Below are positions 1-6,370 of a stretch of DNA of 11,945 bases, piece after piece. This DNA is from Thermoplasmata archaeon (lineage in GTDB: Archaea > Thermoplasmatota > Thermoplasmata > Thermoplasmatales > Thermoplasmataceae), in assembly GCA_021811635.1 (NCBI GenBank), contig JAJZNS010000033.1:1-11945 (forward strand), written 5' to 3'. The notes beneath the pieces were generated by a model that had not been told where the DNA came from, made no database searches, and was given only the letters and a program-made list of their open reading frames with translations. Made by a program: the position numbers and the translations under genes. Position 1 is the first letter of the stretch, and every line of letters starts with the position of its first letter.

Positions 1-760
1 TCCCGCCCATCTGTTCCGCGACCTCCCTGATGCTCCTGAGGGAATCGGCGACCAGGCGCCTGCCCTCATCCTCAGATTTCGCGTATGAGGAGACCTCCAG
101 TTCAAGAACGCTCTTCCCCCCGGATGAGCGCGGGTGGCTCTTTATGTAAATCTTCCCGGAATAGTATTTCATCAGCCTGTCAACGACCGGAGAAAAAAGG
201 CTCTCGTACAGCCCGAGCACAAACACGCTCTCCTGGTAGTAAGAGAGATTGGATTTTGGCAAATTTTCCAGCGATCCCGGGATCATGGCTGCCATCTCCC
301 TTGGCACTCCCGGAAAACTCATTATGATCTTTGTGCCGTGCCTCAGAAGCATGCCGGGTGCCGTCCCCACAGGATTTGGAATGGGTTCTGCTCCCTCCGG
401 CAGGTAAGCCATCTTCTTCCTGGCTTCCGTCATTTCGGCTCCGTGGGGCAGCCTGGAACTTAACAGTTCAAGAGCCTTTTCATCCACTCTCGATTTCAGG
501 CCGAGGCATTGTGATATGGATTCGAGCGTCATGTCATCAAAAGTTGGGCCAAGACCGCCCGTTGTGATAACGCATTCCGCCTCGGAAAGCGCATACTTCA
601 GGGCTTTGCATATTTCCCCTGAAACGTCCTGTACCTCCATCGCCAGCACCACTTTGTGCCCCCGGGACGTTGCCTCTTTTGCGATAAATGCAAGGTTCGT
701 GTTAACCGTGTTTCCCTTCAGAAGCTCATTGCCTATGGAGAGAATGGAAATGGTTGACAT
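1..760 (-). CDS. CinA/MoaB-type molybdopterin-binding domain protein (partial, C-terminus off the left edge)
   Basis: This reading frame stays open from an ATG at 760 to the window edge, giving 253 residues. It belongs to the CinA N-terminal / MoaB-Mog fold family, called 'competence/damage-inducible protein A' or 'NMN deamidase-related' in archaea. Family signatures are the N-terminal SIGNELLKGNTVNTN (residues 8-22), the loop ITTGGLGPTFDDMT (65-78), and the PNPVGTAPGM (128-137) and FPGVPREM (149-156) segments. Archaeal single-domain members are about 230-270 residues, so little is missing. The C-terminal amidase domain of bacterial CinA is not reached and probably absent. Biochemical roles proposed for the family are pyridine-nucleotide pyrophosphatase or molybdopterin handling; the archaeal substrate is not settled. 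The start is clear because the ATG lies one base after the upstream TGA (TGAAATG), so the two genes are surely cotranscribed. No in-frame stop was found in the visible part. Confidence 0.9.
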   Translation of the reverse strand, partial: MSTISILSIGNELLKGNTVNTNLAFIAKEATSRGHKVVLAMEVQDVSGEICKALKYALSEAECVITTGGLGPTFDDMTLESISQCLGLKSRVDEKALELLSSRLPHGAEMTEARKKMAYLPEGAEPIPNPVGTAPGMLLRHGTKIIMSFPGVPREMAAMIPGSLENLPKSNLSYYQESVFVLGLYESLFSPVVDRLMKYYSGKIYIKSHPRSSGGKSVLELEVSSYAKSEDEGRRLVADSLRSIREVAEQMGG

Positions 761-761
761 T

Positions 762-1409
762 TCAGCGTTTCGGGGTTTTGCTGCCGCATGTCGGGCAGAA
801 CTTTGCGCCAAACGGAAGAGGCGAACCGCATTCGCGGCAATTGCCGTCATATTCAACCAGATCAGAAGGCGGAGCCTTCTGCGGAAGAGTGGATTCGGAT
901 CCTTCCGCGTCTATGACAGTTTCCGTTTTTCCCTTCCTTCCCTCCGGATGCACATGCATCACGCCTACGTTGGTCATGCCGGCCCTGGCCCTTGCCATTT
1001 CCACATCCTTCCTGTGCCTGTCCTCGTCCAGCCTCCTCTGTTCATCCTCATGAAGCTTCTTCAGATCTGAAGCAAACTTCCTGATATTGCTCTCCCATCC
1101 CTCCGGATCCTTCACTGCAAATTTGAGGCTCTGCGTCTCACTATCCCTCAGGTATTCCACGGTCAGGGTCTTCCTTGTGAATACCCTCAGTTTTGGAACT
1201 GCAGTGTAAACGTTCGTAATGTCGTATAAATTCAGGTCGATCATTGTTTGACCGGGGGAAGCCCTCAAAAAGCTCTTTCTCCCGTATTTCTCAAATATGA
1301 ACCTCTTGTCTGAGAGGTACAGCCTTCCCTCTATAATGGTATCCTCGTCGGCAATAAGGCTGGAGTCCTCCTTGAGCAGTTCGTGCTCCCCCACCTGGTA
1401 GATAGGCAT
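762..1409 (-). CDS. PH/GRAM-like domain protein with coiled coil and C-terminal zinc ribbon
   Basis: A 215-residue protein in three parts. Residues 1-112 resemble a PH/GRAM-like module: strand-rich, with GRLYLSDKRFIFEKYGR near 28-44, the usual 'tag-and-display' position of such folds. Residues 105-145 are highly charged (KKLHEDEQRRLDEDRHRK) and probably form a helix or coiled coil. Residues 191-208 are a zinc ribbon with CRECG and CPTCG (Cys191, 194, 205, 208). The linker between is rich in Gly, Ser, Pro and acidic residues. No membrane segment or signal peptide is seen, so it is cytosolic, perhaps a membrane- or protein-binding adaptor. The TGA lies one base before the ATG of the CinA-type gene. 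A TATA-like box about 24 bases upstream suits leaderless expression. The molecular function is unknown; the domain reading comes from sequence pattern alone. Confidence 0.85.
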   Translation of the reverse strand: MPIYQVGEHELLKEDSSLIADEDTIIEGRLYLSDKRFIFEKYGRKSFLRASPGQTMIDLNLYDITNVYTAVPKLRVFTRKTLTVEYLRDSETQSLKFAVKDPEGWESNIRKFASDLKKLHEDEQRRLDEDRHRKDVEMARARAGMTNVGVMHVHPEGRKGKTETVIDAEGSESTLPQKAPPSDLVEYDGNCRECGSPLPFGAKFCPTCGSKTPKR

Positions 1410-1428
1410 GGATAACCAATGTTCTTTG

Positions 1429-1437
1429 AATATAAAT
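1429..1437 (-). promoter_or_regulatory. TATA-like box of the PH/zinc-ribbon and CinA-type operon
   Basis: Read on the minus strand this is CATTTATAT, centred about 24 bases before the A of the ATG at 1409. That spacing places the predicted transcription start at or next to the start codon, as in archaeal leaderless mRNAs. The gap between 1410 and 1505 holds nothing else recognisable. The box shows that the downstream pair can be transcribed independently of the PP-loop/phosphatase pair. Confidence 0.6.
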
Positions 1438-1505
1438 GCTTAATCCGCTGGAAATAGCGGCAGGGAAAACATCTATCCGGTGTTGCTCTAACCATGCCGC
1501 ATCGG

Positions 1506-2900
1506 TCAATAGCGCAGGGGAACCTGGAAGTTTGAATTTCCCGCGAAGATCTGCATCTCGCTGAGTAGTTCTTTCTTCACATCCTCCATTTTCCCTTCCG
1601 GGACTGAAGCACCTCTGCAGGAAAATTCCTCCACCTTCCCCGCACTGCCGTCCAGCGTCAGGCTGCAGCCTGATTCCGACCATATCCTTTTCCGGAGAAC
1701 CGGCCTGTATCGATCCGCAAATTCCCCCATGAGTTCTTCCCACCATGCACCATTGAGCCCGTACGCCTCAGAAAAGATGTATTCCCTGTGCGGGAATTCT
1801 GCATGCTTGCCATCCAGCCAGGAATATATGATGCCGGGGATGTCCACCAGGCTGACGTAATCTTCCCTTATCGACCGGGTACCGTCTCCATCCATGATGA
1901 CCAACGGTGCGTGCACCAGGGCGTCGTTCAGAAGATATTTGTGTCCCACAAAATTATCCTCCCCAAGGGACTGGCCGTGATCTGATGTTATTATGATCCT
2001 TGTTTTCTCTAAAAGCCCCCCGGTCTTGAGATAACCCAGAATCTTCCCGAGGTATGCATCGAGAATCCTCAGTTCAATCCTGACCTGACGCCGGAAACTC
2101 TCTATGACCCTGTCAGTCTTTGCCCTGTTGGGAAACTGACCCGTGGCCAACCCCCTGAAGCAGTATTTTTCAACTGCGGGAAACTTGTTCGGCAGTATGC
2201 TGTATGGTTCATGCATTTCCATCAGGTTCAGGAAAAGGAAGAAAGGTTCCTCAAGCCTGATAGCAGACAGGTTAGCCAAGATCTGGTCGGATCCCTTGTG
2301 CAGCGGGAAATCCATGGCTGCCAGTGTCTTCCTGAGGCTGGCGAGTTCACCGACTATCTCCAGGGTTTTCCCTGCGCCGATCTCCACTGAGAAACGGGCC
2401 AATCTCTTCAACAGATCGCTGCGAGACGCGTAATAAACGTCATCCCATGGAAGATGGTGCCTGTTGCCTGCTGTCTCCTTCATCCTCCTTTCGTATTGCT
2501 CCAGTGCAGCCCATGGGCCCACGACCTCATCATACCTGAATCCCTCCTCAAATGCAGTATCCCGGCCCAGAAGGGGGTTCGCCCCTATTGAGACAGTGTC
2601 GTACCCCAGACTTCTCAGCTTCTCCGGCAACGGCACTGCCTTTGCGGGAAACCTGACGATGGAGTTGAAATAGTTCATGTCCTCGAATTTGAAATCCATG
2701 CCATGTTCCGACGGGTACAACCCGGAGAAAAGGGATGCATGAGAAGGCAGGGTCCACGATGCCGGAGAATAGGCGTTTGTGTACACGGTGGACCGGCCCA
2801 TGATGTACTGGAAATTGGGGAGGTTGTTGATGTCAAGAGCAAGGCTGTCGGCCCTGAGGGTGTCGACCACTATCAGCAATATGTTCGGATAACCGATCAC
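1506..2900 (-). CDS. Sulfatase-like alkaline phosphatase superfamily hydrolase/transferase
   Basis: A 464-residue soluble protein with the alkaline-phosphatase/sulfatase fold. Visible signatures are NILLIVVDTLRAD (6-18; metal-ligand Asp13), SWTLPSHASLFSG (48-60), LMEMHEPY (226-233), SDHGQSLGE (306-314) and VGHKYLLNDALVHAPLVI (318-335; metal-site Asp307, His308, His320). The nucleophile position of the sulfatase signature C-x-P-S-R reads T-L-P-S-H. Thr50 therefore replaces the cysteine that becomes formylglycine, and Arg is replaced by His. Thr-type members are usually phosphotransferases or phosphodiesterases (phosphoglycerol or phosphoethanolamine transferase-like) rather than sulfatases. 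There is no signal peptide or membrane helix, which is unusual for lipid-headgroup transferases. The GTG start at 2900 overlaps the upstream TGA by 4 bases (GTGA), so translation is coupled to the PP-loop gene. The start fits the family, whose first strand begins immediately. Substrate unknown. Confidence 0.9.
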   Translation of the reverse strand: MIGYPNILLIVVDTLRADSLALDINNLPNFQYIMGRSTVYTNAYSPASWTLPSHASLFSGLYPSEHGMDFKFEDMNYFNSIVRFPAKAVPLPEKLRSLGYDTVSIGANPLLGRDTAFEEGFRYDEVVGPWAALEQYERRMKETAGNRHHLPWDDVYYASRSDLLKRLARFSVEIGAGKTLEIVGELASLRKTLAAMDFPLHKGSDQILANLSAIRLEEPFFLFLNLMEMHEPYSILPNKFPAVEKYCFRGLATGQFPNRAKTDRVIESFRRQVRIELRILDAYLGKILGYLKTGGLLEKTRIIITSDHGQSLGEDNFVGHKYLLNDALVHAPLVIMDGDGTRSIREDYVSLVDIPGIIYSWLDGKHAEFPHREYIFSEAYGLNGAWWEELMGEFADRYRPVLRKRIWSESGCSLTLDGSAGKVEEFSCRGASVPEGKMEDVKKELLSEMQIFAGNSNFQVPLRY

Positions 2901-3703
2901 ATGTATCCCAGTGATCTGAACTTTTCCTTCATTATCTCCCGCCTCTCACGGTCATCGATTTTTTCCGTACTTTCTTTCGCCGCTGCCCCGTCCACCTGCC
3001 ATGCAGGAGTACCTGATACTTTAGGCGATTGGTGCAAACCGGCAACAGACGTGTACCCTTCCCGGTACTTCGGATGGATCGGTATGTCATTTTCAAAGAG
3101 GTATGCCCATACGTCCCTTTCCAGAAATGTGAGAATCGGGTTTATGCTGATGAATGATCCGCTGTCTGAAATGAAGTTCCCGTTTTCCCTGAGCCCTTCC
3201 AAATGCCTTCCCGAACCTGAGAAAATGGAATCAAACCGGTATCTCCGGATTGCCGCCAGCAAAGGTACAGTCAGCAGCAGGTGATCCCTGATTTCAGATC
3301 CTGTGCTGATCTGGAAGAAGCTGCCTGAGAAGCCAATGCCCTGGACCTCTCTCCTGTTGTCGCTGTCCAGGTCAGAAACATAAATTAAGTCGTTCCTCGC
3401 CCTGTTGAGCGCACCGTCGTTCTTCGCGACTACAAAGTTAAGATTCCATTTTTCCTTAAGTGATTCCATGTAAGAGAGCGTCTCTGGAAAATGATCACCG
3501 TGATCCACAAAGATCACAGGCGGTACATTCCTGTCCTCAGTTTCAGCCACCGACTTTACAAGATGAAGGCAGGCGACGCTTTCCTTGCTCCCGTCCCACA
3601 GGATTGCCGGTCTGCTGTATTCCCGTAGTGCATCCCGAATGACAAGCCTGGCAATTTCCTCCTTTGCCTTGAGTGTCAACAACTCGCCATCCCGCCAAGT
3701 CAT
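2897..3703 (-). CDS. PP-loop protein of the CysD/CysH (PAPS reductase-like) superfamily
   Basis: A 268-residue adenine-nucleotide alpha-hydrolase-type protein resembling PAPS reductase (CysH) and the small subunit of ATP sulfurylase (CysD). Support: the N-terminal helix LTLKAKEEIARLVIRDAL; a PP-loop-like AILWDGSKESVACLHL (33-48); VIFVDHGDHFPETL (63-76); KWNLNFVVAKN (85-95); INPILTFLERDVWAYLFENDIPIHPKYREGYTSVAG (187-222). It is atypical. The usual SGGKDS reads DGSKES. The only cysteine is Cys45, so neither the CysH catalytic ECGLH nor the cluster-binding Cys pairs of APS reductases is present, and reduction of PAPS is unlikely. It is the first gene of a two-gene unit, overlapping the alkaline-phosphatase-type gene by 4 bases. 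An adenylyl-transfer or sulfate-activation role is possible but not shown; no CysN partner is visible nearby. Confidence 0.85.
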   Translation of the reverse strand: MTWRDGELLTLKAKEEIARLVIRDALREYSRPAILWDGSKESVACLHLVKSVAETEDRNVPPVIFVDHGDHFPETLSYMESLKEKWNLNFVVAKNDGALNRARNDLIYVSDLDSDNRREVQGIGFSGSFFQISTGSEIRDHLLLTVPLLAAIRRYRFDSIFSGSGRHLEGLRENGNFISDSGSFISINPILTFLERDVWAYLFENDIPIHPKYREGYTSVAGLHQSPKVSGTPAWQVDGAAAKESTEKIDDRERREIMKEKFRSLGYM

Positions 3704-3732
3704 AACAATACGGATTGTGAATCTGAATTCAT

Positions 3733-3742
3733 TATTTAAAAA
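3733..3742 (-). promoter_or_regulatory. TATA-like box of the PP-loop/phosphatase operon
   Basis: On the minus strand it reads TTTTTAAATA, centred about 34 bases before the ATG at 3703, predicting a leader of roughly 8 bases. A second AT-rich match (AAATATATTA, 3745-3754 on the plus axis) lies slightly further upstream and could be the true box. The 157-base divergent gap (3704-3860) contains this promoter and that of the plus-strand membrane protein. No strong operator palindrome is seen in it. Confidence 0.5.
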
Positions 3743-3829
3743 CTAATATATTTACCGTTCAAGAGCGGAAATAAACGTCGCTCAGAATACCTGATATTTT
3801 TGAATCTGCATATCCGGGATAGTGGCATT

Positions 3830-3840
3830 AGATTTTTTTA
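3830..3840 (+). promoter_or_regulatory. Weak TATA-like box for the three-helix membrane protein gene
   Basis: The T-rich run AGATTTTTTTA is centred about 26 bases upstream of the GTG at 3861, the right distance for a leaderless transcript. It departs from the usual TTTAWATA core, so it is a weak call. No Shine-Dalgarno motif precedes the GTG. Confidence 0.3.
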
Positions 3841-3860
3841 CCCATAGATTATAGACTCCT

Positions 3861-4634
3861 GTGTTATCCAACCAGTTCCTGGTCCTGGGCATTTTGATTT
3901 ATGCGATCTCACTGGCTATAACGCTCATCCTTGCAACGATCCACACTGCATACGGTGGAAAGGAACTCAGAAAGCTGAATACTGACAGTGACTTCACGCA
4001 GATGAAAGTGCCCGAGAACGCAAGGGTAATGCACACGTTTCTCGCACTTGACTCGGCAAAGATACTTTCTGCTGCAGTCGCTATCATATTTGTTGCCTTT
4101 GCGCTGTTCATGTGGACGCTTGTCGATACTTCCTTCTTCCCGCTCCTCTTCTACCTGTTTGTTGCATTCTGCATTGTTGCCAACGTCGCACTCGGCTTGA
4201 AGATAGACGGCGATGTGAAGGTAAACCGGGTAAGCGCTGTAAGATATGAAATGATCACCGGCGAGGGAAAAAAGCCTCCACTTGAGTTCGTGCCCGACGT
4301 TCTCTTCAGGCCGATCAGGAAACTGATCACTAAGAACATGTCGAGGGAGGGATCGACCAAGATTGGCGTGGTCACCGCGAACAGGAAGATTATCTCCAAG
4401 AACAGGGAATCAATAGTCTTTGACGAAAAAATAAGGGTGAGGAATACCGAATCATTTTCAGATCACCAGGTCAGGCAGATAGTCGCCGAAGACAGCATGG
4501 TGTCCATCTCCTCCCTGACTCCACCAGTACCGCTCAGGGTACCTGCACAGAAGACTGTGATTATCAACATAAGATGCTCGATGAACAGGGACCGGCCGAG
4601 AGGACCCATGCTTATCCGGATCACCTCAGAATGA
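3861..4634 (+). CDS. Membrane protein of unknown function (three predicted helices)
   Basis: A 257-residue protein that I do not recognise. Hydrophobic segments at about residues 6-28, 67-88 and 92-113 should span the membrane. Between the first and second is a short polar loop (30-60). The C-terminal 140 residues are hydrophilic and strongly basic (FRPIRKLITKNM, ANRKIISKNRE, IRCSMNRDRPRGP) with two strand-like valine/isoleucine-rich stretches, so they probably form a soluble cytoplasmic domain. The start is GTG: an in-frame TAG at 3852 rules out an earlier start, and the next residues lead straight into the first helix. The gene is divergent from the PP-loop operon and 30 bases upstream of the OYE-type oxidoreductase. 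No clear promoter separates those two, so cotranscription is likely. No motif suggests a catalytic activity. Confidence 0.75.
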   Translation: MLSNQFLVLGILIYAISLAITLILATIHTAYGGKELRKLNTDSDFTQMKVPENARVMHTFLALDSAKILSAAVAIIFVAFALFMWTLVDTSFFPLLFYLFVAFCIVANVALGLKIDGDVKVNRVSAVRYEMITGEGKKPPLEFVPDVLFRPIRKLITKNMSREGSTKIGVVTANRKIISKNRESIVFDEKIRVRNTESFSDHQVRQIVAEDSMVSISSLTPPVPLRVPAQKTVIINIRCSMNRDRPRGPMLIRITSE

Positions 4635-4664
4635 ACTTAAGCCTTCCTGCAATTGCCCAATGCA

Positions 4665-6317
4665 ATGAACACACCCCATATAGGCAGTGTACCGCTGAAA
4701 AACAGGCTGGTGATGGCCCCAATGATTTCAAACCTGGCCAATGCAGACGGGTCCACCAGCGAAACGCACATAGAATATCTTGCCAGGAGGGCGCTTGGCG
4801 GGGCAGGCCTGATTATCACGGAGTACACTTACATAGACCGCGTAAACAGCCGTGGATCAAGGAATGAGATGGGAATTTACAGTGATCTCCTTCTTCCAAA
4901 GCTCAGGAGGCTCACGGACAGGATACATTCATTTGGTACACCTGTTTTTGTCCAGCTTGTCCATGCCGGAGGAAAGGCGCTCGAGAGCCTTAACGGAAAC
5001 CGGAATTATGCCCCGTCTGCCGTTGATTACAGCGGGAACACGCCTGTGGAAATGTCTCCTGATGATATCTCGGAGGCGCAGGAGAGGTTCGCAAAGGCCG
5101 TCGCGCTGTCAAAGAAGGCTGGCTTCGACGGAATCGAACTGCACGGCGCGCATGGCTACCTGATTCAGGAATTCATCTCCCCTTCGCTGAACAGGAGGAC
5201 TGACAGATATGGGGGGTCGCTGGAAAACAGGATAAGATTTGCGCAGGAGATTATTGATTCGACAAAATCCAGCGTGGATCTGCCTGTCGGGATACGCCTC
5301 AGCCTTTACGAGGACGATCAGGACGGGTATCCTCCAGAATACGGTCTCAAGGTTGCAGATTCGCTGAAGGGCATAGATTATGTTCACTTTTCTGCAGGAA
5401 GGTTTGCATCTCCAGGTTCCAGCGCATCCTTCTATCACGGGCGCGGCCACATAGCCTCAAGGCTGCCAAGAAAATCCATCCACCCCACAATGGTAGTTGG
5501 ATCGGTGACAGGCTTTGAGGACGTGGACAGCGTTCTCAGGGTTGCGGATTTTGTCTCTATCGGCAGGGCCCTACTTGCAGATCCTTTCTTTCCACGCAAG
5601 TATCAGGAAAGGCATGCGGAGATAAGGCCATGCATAAGGTGCAACCAGGGATGCAGGAATCTTTCCTTCGGGGAGGTACGTTGCACTGTCAACCTGGACA
5701 CTGGATTTGAGATCAACGGAAAGATCATGCCAGGACATCTATCCGGGGAAATTGAGATTGCCGGCGGAGGTGTCAAGGGGCTGGAGGCTGCACTCCACGC
5801 TGTAAAGCTTGGCCTGCGCGTAACTTTGCACGAGATTGGGGACAGGCTGGGCGGCCAGCTCAACGCGATCATTGATGATCGCAAGAAGGCAGAATTCCAG
5901 AGGCTTGTCGGCTACTACAGCAACGTGCTGGAAAAGTCAGGGGTCAACGTTGCAATGAATTCCCGCGGTGGGACAGGAGGGATCATGTGCCTGCCGGATG
6001 TAACATATCCACATCTTGTTGCCAAGGATGAGGTGAGGATAGATTCCAACATATACCAGTATCAGGACGAGGCTCTGGCCCTTGCAGGTTCATGCCGTGT
6101 CTACATGACAAACAGGAGCCTGTCCGGCCTTGACCGGGACAGGCAGATCATGTACAGGAAGCTTGCAGAATCGATGGGAATCACTTTCAAGGAACGGATT
6201 GACAACCCGGATGTCAGCCTTGTCGCGGAAAAGCAGTACGATATACTGAACGCAATGCAGAGCGGAAGGAATGCAGTAAACGCTTTCCTTATACCGAGGA
6301 TCAATGAATTTCTCTGA
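4665..6317 (+). CDS. Old Yellow Enzyme/2,4-dienoyl-CoA reductase-type FMN oxidoreductase, shortened C-terminus
   Basis: An OYE-family NAD(P)H:flavin oxidoreductase of 550 residues. Residues 1-315 are the FMN TIM barrel, with LKNRLVMAPM (11-20), LHGAHGYLIQEFISPSLNRR (159-178), RYGGSLENRIRF (181-192) and SIGRALLADP (298-307). Cys323, 326, 330 and 340 (C-x2-C-x3-C-x9-C) match the 4Fe-4S site of the dienoyl-CoA reductase/trimethylamine dehydrogenase subgroup. An AGGGVKGLEAAL motif (366-377) opens the FAD-binding domain. Family members are usually about 640-730 residues; here the second half is contracted. The region after about 430 lacks the usual ATG-x-P loop and the second GxGxxG for NAD(P)H. 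I chose ATG 4665 because it gives the normal N-terminus; an in-frame TTG at 4653 would add four residues. The reaction is probably reduction of an enone or enoyl thioester, substrate unknown. It follows the membrane protein gene by 30 bases. Confidence 0.9.
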   Translation: MNTPHIGSVPLKNRLVMAPMISNLANADGSTSETHIEYLARRALGGAGLIITEYTYIDRVNSRGSRNEMGIYSDLLLPKLRRLTDRIHSFGTPVFVQLVHAGGKALESLNGNRNYAPSAVDYSGNTPVEMSPDDISEAQERFAKAVALSKKAGFDGIELHGAHGYLIQEFISPSLNRRTDRYGGSLENRIRFAQEIIDSTKSSVDLPVGIRLSLYEDDQDGYPPEYGLKVADSLKGIDYVHFSAGRFASPGSSASFYHGRGHIASRLPRKSIHPTMVVGSVTGFEDVDSVLRVADFVSIGRALLADPFFPRKYQERHAEIRPCIRCNQGCRNLSFGEVRCTVNLDTGFEINGKIMPGHLSGEIEIAGGGVKGLEAALHAVKLGLRVTLHEIGDRLGGQLNAIIDDRKKAEFQRLVGYYSNVLEKSGVNVAMNSRGGTGGIMCLPDVTYPHLVAKDEVRIDSNIYQYQDEALALAGSCRVYMTNRSLSGLDRDRQIMYRKLAESMGITFKERIDNPDVSLVAEKQYDILNAMQSGRNAVNAFLIPRINEFL

Positions 6318-6331
6318 CATTCTCGCCGGCG

Positions 6332-6350
6332 CATATAAAGTAATAAATAT
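6332..6350 (+). promoter_or_regulatory. TATA-like promoter of the amidohydrolase gene
   Basis: Two overlapping AT boxes, CATATAAA (6332-6339) and ATAAATAT (6343-6350), lie 21-39 bases before the ATG at 6371. Either would start transcription within about 10 bases of the ATG, consistent with a leaderless or very short-leader mRNA. The gap from the preceding stop is 53 bases, so the amidohydrolase is probably an independent transcription unit. Confidence 0.55.
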
Positions 6351-6370
6351 CCTGCAAAAGTATCGAAATC

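Noticed and set aside
134..1070. Several long plus-strand ORFs opposite the CinA-type and PH/zinc-ribbon genes.
   Set aside because: They are antisense shadows of two genes with clear motifs and coupled starts; their products are low in recognisable structure.
1291..1746. A minus-strand ORF of 151 codons spanning the end of the phosphatase-type gene and the start of the PH/zinc-ribbon gene in another frame.
   Set aside because: Both overlapped genes are strongly supported by motifs, and the ORF covers the promoter between them.
4653..4664. TTG at 4653 as the start of the OYE-type gene.
   Set aside because: The ATG at 4665 gives the normal family N-terminus directly before the first barrel strand; the TTG would add only four residues without a ribosome site.
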